Below the pieces are notes generated by a model. It had not been told where the DNA came from. It searched no databases and saw nothing but the letters and a program-made list of their open reading frames with translations. The translations under genes and the position numbers were made by a program. Positions 1 to 6,925 of a DNA stretch of 13,682 nucleotides are shown here, one piece after another. How positions within the stretch are numbered: position 1 is the first letter of the stretch; each line of letters begins with the position of its first letter. The stretch comes from CAYNFH01 sp964396385. GTDB taxonomy: Bacteria; Armatimonadota; Chthonomonadetes; Chthonomonadales; CAJBBX01. The DNA lies in assembly GCA_964396385.1 (NCBI GenBank), contig CAYNFH010000177.1:1-13682 (forward strand), read 5' to 3'.

Positions 1-535
1 GGATAACGGCGACGCGACCGTCCATCATGTCCGAAGGCGCGAGGATGTCCGCCCCCGCCGCGGCATAGGCGAGGGCCGCGTGCGCCAGCAGGGGGAGGGT
101 GGCGTCGTTCGAGACCTCGCCTCCCTGGATGAGGCCGCAGTGGCCATGGGAAGTGTACTCGCACAGGCAGATGTCGGTAACCAGCAACACGCTATCGCCG
201 ACGGCGCGCTTGAGCGCCTTGAGCGCCCGCGGCACGATGCCGCTCTCCGCGTATGCGCCGGTGCCGCGCTCGTCCTTCTCCTCCGGGATGCCGAAGAGGA
301 GCACGGCCGGAATGCCGAGCATCGCGGCCTGCTCCACCTCTCGGCACAGGTCATCGACCGAGTGCCGGCGGATGCCGGGCATGGAGGGTATGGGCTCGCT
401 CGCGCCATGCGTGACGAAGAGCGGGTAGATGAGGTCGTCCCGCGTGACGCGATTCTCGCGCACCATCCGCCGCATGAGGGCGGAGGACCGCAGCCGCCGG
501 GGACGGCGTGGCAGGTTGAACGTCTGTTCGCTCAT
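1..535 (-). CDS. hemB: Delta-aminolevulinic acid dehydratase (porphobilinogen synthase), 5' part, runs off window
   Basis: HemB condenses two 5-aminolevulinate molecules to porphobilinogen in the cytosol, the second common step of tetrapyrrole synthesis. The reading frame begins at ATG 535-533 and stays open to the left edge, giving 178 residues of a family usually 320-335 long. Visible hallmarks are the N-terminal PRRLR...RENRV region, YPLFV (37-41), the cysteine metal-site motif DICLCEYTSHGHCG (121-134, with C123, C125 and C133), and the start of the active-site stretch APSDMMDGRV (166-175). The three cysteines point to the zinc-type active site. The upstream cobA-hemD stop overlaps this start as ATGA, so translation is probably coupled. 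A GGAG lies about six bases before the ATG. The Schiff-base lysines lie beyond the window edge. Identification is secure; only the 3' half is missing. Confidence 0.96.
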   Translation of the reverse strand, partial: MSEQTFNLPRRPRRLRSSALMRRMVRENRVTRDDLIYPLFVTHGASEPIPSMPGIRRHSVDDLCREVEQAAMLGIPAVLLFGIPEEKDERGTGAYAESGIVPRALKALKRAVGDSVLLVTDICLCEYTSHGHCGLIQGGEVSNDATLPLLAHAALAYAAAGADILAPSDMMDGRVAVI

Positions 536-2205
536 AGAGGCTCCACTGCGATGTGCGAGTCCGGAGCGGGCGACCACACAGGGTCGCCCCTACGATTGGA
601 GGCACGCGTCCCCTGGAAGTGCGCAACGAGCGCCTGGACGAGACCCGGGATCGTGTGCTCGTCGGCCATGACATCTGGAGGGAGGCCGAGGTCGCGGGCG
701 GTGTCTGCCGTGATGGGCCCAATGGCAGCGACGAGCACCTTGCCGCTCAGACCGCGGGCAAACTCCGAGCCGACGCTCTCCACGAAATTCTGCGCGGTGG
801 ATGAGCTGGTGAAGGTGATGGCGTCGATCTCTCCGTCACGGAGGCGTGCCCGGACCTTGTCCGCGGCAGAGCCGTCGAGGACGGTCTCATAAGCGGTCAC
901 AACGTCTACTTCGGCGCGCATCTCGCGGAGCGCATCCGGCAGGAGCTCCCTGGCTTCGGCCGCGCGCGGAAGCAGCACCCTCTTGCCCACCATCTCACGG
1001 TCCGGCCACTCTTCGACTACCGATTCGGCGACGAAGCGGGACGGCACGAAGTCCGCCCGCAGTCCCATCTCGGCCAGCGCGTCGGCGGTGGCGGGCCCAA
1101 TGGCGGCGATCCGGCCGCCCGCGAACGCCCGCGAGTCCAAGCCCAGGGCGGTCAGCCGCTCCCGGGCCGCGCGCACCGCGTTGGCGCTGGTGAAGACGAT
1201 CCATGAGTACGGATTTTCAATTTTCAATTTTCCATTTTCGATTGAGACCTCTGATTGTCGCCTAAGAGCATCGTCGAGGGCGGAGTGGTCGGAGGGGGGT
1301 TGGATGCGGATGACGGGGAACTCGACGGGTTCGGCACCGGCCTCGCGCAGGAGGTCCGAGAGGGCGCTCGCCTGCTCGCGGGCGCGTGTGACGAGTACCC
1401 GGCGGCCAAAGAGCGGCCGCGTGTCGAACCAGCGCAGCCGCTCGCGGAGCCTGACCACGTCCCCGACAATGGTGACGGCCGGCGCCTTGAATCCGCGACG
1501 GAGGACCTCTTCGGCGGCCTCTCCCAGGGTGGTCACGAGGGCCTCCTGCTGCGGCCAGGTGCCCCAGCGGACGAGGGCAACCGGCGTCTCCGGCTTGCGG
1601 CCATGCTCCATGAGGCGAGAAGTAATCTCGCCGAGTCTCTCCACACCCATGAGGAAGACGAGGGTGTCCGCCGCCCACGCGATCCGCGCCCAGTCCCGCC
1701 GCCCCTCTGCAGGCCCGGCCGGGCGGTTTCCCGCTTCGCCGGCACCGTCGCGCTCATGCCCGGTAATGACGGCGAACGAAGAGGCCATGTCGCGGTGCGT
1801 GATGGGGATACCGGCATAGGCGGGAGCGGCGATTGCGGAGGTGACGCCTGGCACCACCTCGAACCGCACGCCCGCTTCCAGGCAGGCCTCCGCCTCTTCG
1901 CCGCCCCGCCCGAATACAAACGGGTCGCCCCCCTTGAGCCGGCAGACCACCTGCCCGCGGACGGCGCGCTCCACGATGAGGCGGTTTATCTCTTCCTGCC
2001 GCATGGCGTGGTGGGCGGATTGCTTGCCCACGTAGACGCGCTCCGCGTCCGGCCGGACGTGCCGCAGGTGGTCCGGATGGGCGAGGCGGTCATAGACCAC
2101 TACATCGGCGCGGGCAAGACACTCCGCCCCGCGCAGGGTGAGCAGGCCGGGATCGCCCGGGCCGGCCCCCACGAGATAGACGACTCCGGTTTGCTGAGGC
2201 GTCAA
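532..2205 (-). CDS. cobA-hemD: Fused uroporphyrinogen-III C-methyltransferase / uroporphyrinogen-III synthase
   Basis: This 557-residue cytosolic fusion combines a SAM-dependent methyltransferase (SUMT/CobA, about 1-260), which converts uroporphyrinogen III to precorrin-2, with uroporphyrinogen-III synthase (HemD, about 265-540), which closes hydroxymethylbilane. SUMT motifs are VGAGPGDPGLLT (12-23), VVYDRL (36-41), KGGDPFVFGRGGEE (91-104), PGVTSAIAAPAYAGIP (119-134) and LVFLMG (182-187). HemD shows RRVLVTRA, WIVFTSANAV (335-344) and ITFTSSS. Such fusions are known in several bacterial phyla. Translation starts at TTG 2205-2203, chosen because AGGAGG lies at 2215-2210 and the preceding M16 stop overlaps it as TTGA; it ends in an ATGA overlap with hemB. 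Two oddities: a Gly/Ala/Pro-rich insert at about 152-170 of SUMT, and residues 322-331 of HemD encoded by an AT-rich heptad repeat (1214-1241). Confidence 0.95.
   Translation of the reverse strand: MTPQQTGVVYLVGAGPGDPGLLTLRGAECLARADVVVYDRLAHPDHLRHVRPDAERVYVGKQSAHHAMRQEEINRLIVERAVRGQVVCRLKGGDPFVFGRGGEEAEACLEAGVRFEVVPGVTSAIAAPAYAGIPITHRDMASSFAVITGHERDGAGEAGNRPAGPAEGRRDWARIAWAADTLVFLMGVERLGEITSRLMEHGRKPETPVALVRWGTWPQQEALVTTLGEAAEEVLRRGFKAPAVTIVGDVVRLRERLRWFDTRPLFGRRVLVTRAREQASALSDLLREAGAEPVEFPVIRIQPPSDHSALDDALRRQSEVSIENGKLKIENPYSWIVFTSANAVRAARERLTALGLDSRAFAGGRIAAIGPATADALAEMGLRADFVPSRFVAESVVEEWPDREMVGKRVLLPRAAEARELLPDALREMRAEVDVVTAYETVLDGSAADKVRARLRDGEIDAITFTSSSTAQNFVESVGSEFARGLSGKVLVAAIGPITADTARDLGLPPDVMADEHTIPGLVQALVAHFQGTRASNRRGDPVWSPAPDSHIAVEPL
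1214..1241. repeat. Heptanucleotide tandem repeat (TTTTCAA x4) inside the HemD coding region
   Basis: Four consecutive 7-bp units read TTTTCAA, TTTTCAA, TTTTCCA and TTTTCGA on the plus strand. The tract is very AT-rich in a GC-rich gene and encodes part of SIENGKLKIENP (321-332) in cobA-hemD. A second four-unit copy in the same orientation lies at 11891-11918. Confidence 0.9.
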
Positions 2206-3608
2206 TGGACCTCCTGGACCGGCCCGATGGAGGCGAGAGAATCCCGCAGCTTGGCCGCATCGCCCACCACGACGATGGCGGCATCGTCCGGCCGCATGTA
2301 CTTCTCGGCCACGCGCTGTATGTCGGCGGGAGTCACCGCCTGGATCCGCTCACGGTACGTGGAGAGATAGTCCGCCGGCAGTCCGTACATCTGCTGCGTG
2401 AGCAGGAGGTCCGCCAGTCCGGACTGGGTGGTGGCGGAGAACACGAAGTGGCCGCTGATGTAGTTCTTCGCCTCGCGCAGCTCCTGCTCCCGCACGGGCT
2501 CCGTGCGAAGGCGCTGTGCCTCCGCGAGCATCTCCTTGATGGCCGGCGCGGTCACTTCGGTGCGGGTCTGCGCCGCCTCGGTGAAGTCACCCGCCAGCCC
2601 GCGCGCAAGGTTGGAGCTGTGCACGTCATACGCGAAGCCCTGCTTCTCCCGCACATTCAGGTAGAGCCGGGACGAGGAGCTCCCGCCCAGGATGGCGTTG
2701 GCTACCGTCAGTGCGTAGAAATCCGGGTCACCCCGCTTGAGCGCGAGGTTGCCGATCAGGATGTTGGACTGGACGGAGCCGGGCCTGTCGACAAGATAGA
2801 TCTTCCTGCCGGAAGGAGCTTGCGGCGCGGGAGGAGTGGAGGCGCTCTCCGGTCCTCCAGACCAGGATCCGAGCGCGCGCTCCACGGCGGAGAACACGTC
2901 CCCCGCTTTCACGTCGCCGACCACCACCAGTATGGAGCCGCCGGGGTGATAGTGGCTCCCGTAGAAGCCCTCTAGGGCGTCCCGCGTGAGGCCGCTCACG
3001 ACTTCCGGCGTGGTCGAGACCACTCCGTAGGGGTGAGCCGGACCGTATATCGCCTTCGCGATCTGTTCCTGAGCCAGGAAGGCCGGGTTCTGCCTCTGAA
3101 CCACCAGTCCCTGCTGTGTCAGGCTCTTATAGACGTCCAGCTCGCTCTGCGGGAAAGACGGATGCGGCACCACGTCCGCCAGAAGGTCCACGATGGGACG
3201 AAGGTTCTCCGAGAGAGCAGAGGCGGAGACCACGGCGTAATCGTCACCGGCCGCAGCGCGGACGGCTCCGCCGATGGTGTCCGCCGCCTCGCTGAGCTGG
3301 AGACTGTTGTACTTGTCCGTTCCCGCGGTCAGCTCGCGCGCGACGGCCGACGCCAGGCCGGGCTTGCCGGGCGGGTCCAGGATCGATCCGGCGCGCACGC
3401 CGAGGCGGAGCGAGACCAGGGGAACGCGATGACTCTCCGCCACCACCACCTCTAGCCCATTCGGCAGGGTGCGGCTCTCTACCGGTGGGAGCGCGAACGG
3501 CCGGGCCGGGAGGTCCGGAGGAGGACTGGTGGGAAACGGCTGTGGCTGGGCGCCTGCCGACGCGGCAAGGAGAGTCAGGGTCACAAAGACCCGGAATCTG
3601 TTGCTCAT
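2202..3608 (-). CDS. M16 family peptidase-like protein, non-catalytic (R/Y) subunit, exported
   Basis: This 468-residue insulinase-family (M16) protein begins with a signal-peptide-like stretch (MSNRFRVFVTLTLLAASAGA), so it probably acts outside the cytoplasm. The N-terminal M16 domain (about 45-245) has the usual LPNGLEVVV and G.LDP.GK.GLA context, but the zinc motif HxxEH is replaced by SAVAR (87-91). The C-terminal M16 domain (about 265-445) keeps the substrate-binding Arg/Tyr pair in LNVREKQGFAYDV (R320 and Y327). This is the pattern of the inactive partner in two-subunit M16B enzymes, and the gene directly follows an HxxEH-bearing M16 gene, overlapping it by ATGA (3608-3605). The ATG has a good GGAGG about six bases upstream. 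It overlaps the TTG start of cobA-hemD by 4 bp, so the peptidase pair is translationally tied to haem genes. The substrate is unknown. Confidence 0.9.
   Translation of the reverse strand: MSNRFRVFVTLTLLAASAGAQPQPFPTSPPPDLPARPFALPPVESRTLPNGLEVVVAESHRVPLVSLRLGVRAGSILDPPGKPGLASAVARELTAGTDKYNSLQLSEAADTIGGAVRAAAGDDYAVVSASALSENLRPIVDLLADVVPHPSFPQSELDVYKSLTQQGLVVQRQNPAFLAQEQIAKAIYGPAHPYGVVSTTPEVVSGLTRDALEGFYGSHYHPGGSILVVVGDVKAGDVFSAVERALGSWSGGPESASTPPAPQAPSGRKIYLVDRPGSVQSNILIGNLALKRGDPDFYALTVANAILGGSSSSRLYLNVREKQGFAYDVHSSNLARGLAGDFTEAAQTRTEVTAPAIKEMLAEAQRLRTEPVREQELREAKNYISGHFVFSATTQSGLADLLLTQQMYGLPADYLSTYRERIQAVTPADIQRVAEKYMRPDDAAIVVVGDAAKLRDSLASIGPVQEVH
2210..2215 (-). promoter_or_regulatory. Shine-Dalgarno AGGAGG deciding the TTG start of cobA-hemD
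   Basis: AGGAGG on the minus strand lies inside the last codons of the upstream M16 gene, four bases before TTG 2205. No ATG is in frame nearby, so this site supports the TTG start and the TTGA stop/start overlap. Confidence 0.8.
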
Positions 3609-5033
3609 CGGGACCCTCCTGCCGTCTGCTTTCCACCCGCGCCGGGACGAACAATCACCACGGTCCGGTTCTCCGAGCGGAAGTACTTCAGCGCGACCGC
3701 CTGTATCTGAGCGGGGGTGACCGCCATGTACTTGCTCATCTCCGTGTTGATGAGGTTGGCATCGTTCTGGAGCGTCGCATAGTCCGCGATCTGGATGGCT
3801 CTGCCGAGATCAGATTCCAACCCAAAGATGGAGAAGCCGCGATATCGATTCGCTCGGAGCCGGGTCTTGGCGCGGTTCACCTCGTCGGCCGTAGGAGGAG
3901 ACTGCTTGATCTCGTTGATCAGCGCGTAGATGGCCTGCTCCATCTGCGCCGGATCGACGTTCGGCCGGTAGACCGCGCTGACGGTGAACAGGCTGGGCCC
4001 GCGCTCCTCGTTCATGTTGCCGTTGATGGAGAGGGCTATCTGCTTGCCCTTTACAAGCTGCTGGTAGGCACGGGAGTCCTCTCCGCTGAAGAGGATGTCG
4101 GCCAGCAGGTGGCATCGTTTGCGCAAGGCGTTCAGAATGGGCNNNNNNNNNNATGTCGGCCAGCAGGTCCATCGCATACTGGTCCGGATTGGACAGGCTG
4201 GGGCCGTGCCAGGCGATCTCCAGCGCTGGAACGCGGGCGAGGCGATCGTCGACCGTGAGCCGTCGCTCGGCCGACTGGGCCGGCTCAGCGAGGTCGGGCC
4301 GGTTGGGCAGCGGCTGGCGCGGGATGTCCCCAAAGTACCGGGCGATCAGCTCGCGGGTCTGCTTCGGCTGGAAGTCTCCGACGATGACCAGCACGGCATT
4401 GTTGGGCGCATAAAACGTCTGGTGGAACCGCCGCACGTCCTCCAGCTTGGCGGCGTCCAGGTCTGCTTCGGAGCCGATGGTTGGATGCTGATTGGCGTAG
4501 TTGGAGAACGCCGCCTCCTGCAGCTTGATGCCGGACGTGGCGTACGGCTGATTGTCGACCCGAAGCCGCTTCTCCTCCTCCACCACCTGTCGCTGGTTCA
4601 CAAACGCTTCCTGGTCGACGTTCAACGCCCTCATCCTGTCCGCCTCGATCTAGAGGACCAGCGGCAGCTTCTCGGCGGGGAAGCTCTCGATATAGGTAGT
4701 GCTCTCATCGCGCGTGAAGGCGTTCTCCAGCCCTCCGCCGCCTTCAATCAGGCGGTCCAGCTCGCCACGGGGGACGTGAGCGGAGCCAGCGAACATCAAG
4801 TGCTCGAACAGATGGGCGAATCCGGAGCGGCCTTTCACCTCATCTCGCGATCCGACGTTGTACTCCAGCGCGATCCCGATGACGGGGACCGAGTGGTCCT
4901 CCGAGAGGACTACGCGCAGGCCATTGGGCAGCTTGTACTGCTGAATGGGGTAGTGGGGCGCTTTCTGGGCCCCGGCCCCCATACCTACGGTTACGAGGAC
5001 GGCGGCTGCGACCGCCGAACAGAACCTACTCAT
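3605..5033 (-). pseudogene. M16 family zinc peptidase, catalytic (HxxEH) subunit; interrupted by TAG and an assembly gap
   Basis: The gene encodes an exported M16 metallopeptidase: signal peptide MSRFCSAVAAAVLVTVGMGAGAQ, then HLFEH (74-78, H74/E77/H78) in GFAHLFEHLMFAGS, and later VVEEEKR, which likely holds the third zinc ligand. In the C-terminal domain the usual R/Y pair is absent; VKGKQIALSI stands in its place. This complements the neighbouring R/Y subunit. Two breaks are visible. The first is an in-frame TAG at 4652-4650, codon 128, where relatives have Trp (LVL-W-IEADRM). The second is the ten-N gap at 4143-4152 with a frame change across it. Deleting one copy of the 16-bp flanking duplicate (58 bp) restores LLADILFSGEDSRAY and gives 1371 bp, exactly 457 codons including stop. 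ATG 5033 has GGAG six bases upstream. The gap is almost certainly an assembly fault; the TAG may be an error or a real nonsense mutation. Confidence 0.85.
4095..4168. other. Scaffold gap (10 N) flanked by a 16-bp duplicate
   Basis: ATGTCGGCCAGCAGGT occurs at 4095-4110 and again at 4153-4168, directly after the ten N (4143-4152). Between them, 4111-4142 encodes nothing that fits M16. The layout is that of two contig ends that overlap but were joined with a placeholder. Confidence 0.92.
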
Positions 5034-5194
5034 TTGGAACTCCGATTGGAAGAGAGTGCTGGACCGTACCGTAAAGCAGATCCCTCGCTTGGCGGGCCGC
5101 GAAGCTGCGCTCGCTCGCTCCGCTAAGCGGAAGCCCGCCCGGGATGACAGGTTGCTACATTCCGCACTCTACAGATCCGTATCACCTTTCGATA
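5034..5194. repeat. nadB to M16 intergenic region with a GC-rich REP-like hairpin
   Basis: This 161-bp gap holds an imperfect palindromic element at about 5081-5145. Outer arms GGCGGGC (5091-5097) and GCCCGCC (5133-5139) enclose an inner hairpin TCCGCTAAGCGGA (5119-5131), with a 21-base bulge on the left rich in GCTCGC. There is no T-run on either side, so it does not look like a Rho-independent terminator; a REP or MITE-like intergenic repeat is more likely. A weak stem GTATC/GATAC (5179-5195) sits at the nadB stop. I see no convincing promoter. Confidence 0.5.
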
Positions 5195-6790
5195 CTAGAT
5201 GTTATTACGACCGGGGAGCACCGTATCGTGCCTCCAGCGGACGTCGTCCGTTTGTGGATAGTCCGTGGTGAAGTGCAGGCCGCGGCTCTCCTTGCGGATC
5301 ATGGCGCACTCGACGATGGCCTCAGCTACTGTGGCGCTGTTCCAGAGCTCGTGCAGGTCTGCCGTGGGTGCACTGGTCTTTACGGCCGCGGCGGACCGGG
5401 CGGTTATCTCCTGGACGACGTTTCGCGCGTGGTCGAGATCCCGGTCGTTGCGCACGATGCCCACAAAGTCGTTCATGGTCTCCTTGAGCCGCCGCCGCGC
5501 GGGCGCGACGGGGTCTTCCGGCGCCGGATCGCGGCCCAGGCTCGACTTCGGCGGCGACTCCTTCGATGCTGCCACGGTTTCTCCGAGTGCGTGGAGCGCC
5601 GACCGGCGGCCGAACACCAGCGCCTCGAGCAACGAGTTGGAGGCCAGCCGGTTCGCGCCGTGTACGCCGGTGCAGGCGACCTCGCCGGCGGCGTATAGGC
5701 CCGCGAGGCCCGTACAGCCGTTGAGGTCCGCCAGGACCCCCCCGCACTGATAGTGGGCGGCCGGCACCACCGGGATGGGCTGACGCGCCATGTCGATGCC
5801 GAGGTCCTGGAGCCGTTCGTAGATGGTGGGGAAGCGGCCCTTCAGGAAGTCCGGGTTCAGGTGAGTCACGTCCAGATAGACGCACGGCTCACCCCGCTTC
5901 ATCCGTTCGGCGTGGATCGCGCGCGCCACGATGTCGCGAGGCGCGAGCTCGGCCAGGGGGTGGTAATCTCGCATGAAGGTGGATCCGTCCCGCGTCCGAA
6001 GGATGCCACCCTCGCCGCGCACCGCCTCTGATATCAGGAACGACTTGCCCTCCGGGTGGTAAAGCGCGGTGGGGTGGAACTGGATAAACTCCATGTTAGC
6101 AATCGGCGCCCCGGCTCGGCGCGCCATAGCAACCCCGTCGCCGGTCGCGATGGCCGGGTTGGTGGTGTGGAGGTAGACCTGTCCGCAGCCGCCCGTCGCC
6201 AGGAGCACCGCCCGGGCTCGGAACAGGGAGACCTCGCTTGCACGCGTATCCAATGCGTAGGCTCCCACGCACCTGCCGGCGGAGTCCACGGCGAGATCCA
6301 GCACAAAGAAGTGCTCGCGGACGTCCAGGCTGGGCAGGTCCTTCACGGCCGAAAGTAGTGTGCGCTCTATCTCCCAGCCGGTGCGGTCTACCGCATGGAC
6401 AATCCGGTTGCGGGAGTGTCCGCCTTCGCGGCCGAGCGACAGCACCTCCCTGCCGTCCGCCATCACCTCCCGGGAGAAGCGGGCGCCCAGCCGGATCAGC
6501 TCTTCGATCCGCTCGGGTCCCTCCGTGACGAGGACGCGGACGGCATCCTCGTGGCACAGGCCCGCGCCCGCGGTGAGCGTGTCCTCAATGTGCAAAGAGA
6601 CGTCATCTTCATCCGACATGACTCCCGCGATGCCTCCCTGCGCGTAGTTGCTGTTGGACTCGGCGCGCTCCTTCTTGGTGAGCAGGAGGGTCTTGCCGTG
6701 CGGGGCGACCAGCCGCGCGAAGGTGAGCCCGGCGATACCGCTGCCGAGCACGAGGAAGTCGAGATTAGCCGTCAATGAAGGCGCACGCAC
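5195..6790 (-). CDS. nadB: L-aspartate oxidase
   Basis: NadB is the FAD enzyme that oxidises L-aspartate to iminoaspartate, the first step of de novo NAD synthesis, in the cytosol. The 531-residue product shows the FAD motif GSGIAG (16-21), SNSNYAQGGIAG (45-56), REGGHS (121-126), FIQFHPTAL (235-243), the catalytic-arginine region APRDIVARAI (283-292), AAHYQCGG (344-351) and a C-terminal AGEVACTGVHGANRLAS stretch (368-384). The absence of a C-terminal extension, together with the GGHS-type signature, separates it from succinate dehydrogenase or fumarate reductase flavoproteins. The start is uncertain: GTG 6790 is the longest possible (in-frame stop at 6805-6803), while TTG 6775 would begin just before the FAD fold; neither has a good Shine-Dalgarno. 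The first codons overlap a degenerate repeat. nadA and nadC are not in the window. The gene interrupts the haem series between hemC and the M16 pair. Confidence 0.95.
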   Translation of the reverse strand: MRAPSLTANLDFLVLGSGIAGLTFARLVAPHGKTLLLTKKERAESNSNYAQGGIAGVMSDEDDVSLHIEDTLTAGAGLCHEDAVRVLVTEGPERIEELIRLGARFSREVMADGREVLSLGREGGHSRNRIVHAVDRTGWEIERTLLSAVKDLPSLDVREHFFVLDLAVDSAGRCVGAYALDTRASEVSLFRARAVLLATGGCGQVYLHTTNPAIATGDGVAMARRAGAPIANMEFIQFHPTALYHPEGKSFLISEAVRGEGGILRTRDGSTFMRDYHPLAELAPRDIVARAIHAERMKRGEPCVYLDVTHLNPDFLKGRFPTIYERLQDLGIDMARQPIPVVPAAHYQCGGVLADLNGCTGLAGLYAAGEVACTGVHGANRLASNSLLEALVFGRRSALHALGETVAASKESPPKSSLGRDPAPEDPVAPARRRLKETMNDFVGIVRNDRDLDHARNVVQEITARSAAAVKTSAPTADLHELWNSATVAEAIVECAMIRKESRGLHFTTDYPQTDDVRWRHDTVLPGRNNI

Positions 6791-6824
6791 GGAATTAGCC
6801 GCTCATGAACGCGAATACACGGGA
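6764..6824. repeat. Imperfect direct repeat at the nadB start
   Basis: Two adjacent units of about 30 bp (6764-6793 and 6794-6824) both begin ATTAGCC and share ATGAA and ACGGA. The first lies inside the nadB N-terminal codons and the second just upstream. On the minus strand a roughly 10-bp period is visible. Confidence 0.6.
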
Positions 6825-6925
6825 ATAGGTTCCGGAGAAGAGGCGCCGCTGCGAACGGACTTGGCCTAACGGGAGCGAATTTCCGGTTCCCCATTTCCGT
6901 TCATTCCCGTTCATTCGCGGCCAAT
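6794..6925. repeat. Inverted copies of a 10-bp-period repeat across the hemC-nadB junction
   Basis: The minus strand of 6794-6827 and the plus strand of 6892-6925 align over 34 bp with 26 identities by eye. Both are built of 10-bp units of the type CATTCCCGTT / CATTCGCGGC ending in AAT. The intervening 64 bp (6828-6891) shows nothing I recognise. The plus-strand copy encodes the last residues of HemC (LAANERE and stop). Confidence 0.6.

Noticed and set aside
1255..2370. Plus-strand open frame of 371 codons opposite cobA-hemD and the M16 gene
   Set aside because: It is antisense to a clearly identified gene and its translation shows no family motif. Long opposite-strand frames are expected in GC-rich DNA with this codon use. 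The same holds for 80-892, 983-1819, 4095-5126, 7735-8670 and 9404-10240.
4650..4652. TAG read as pyrrolysine or another recoded residue
   Set aside because: The position is occupied by Trp in relatives, TAG ends several other genes here, and no recoding signal is visible.
3605..5033. Real frameshift or programmed frameshifting in the catalytic M16 gene
   Set aside because: The frame change coincides with the N run and a 16-bp duplicate. Removing the duplicate fixes the frame exactly, so an assembly fault is far simpler.
5179..5195. GTATC/GATAC stem as a terminator for nadB
   Set aside because: A 5-bp AT-containing stem that overlaps the stop codon and lacks a T-run is too weak.
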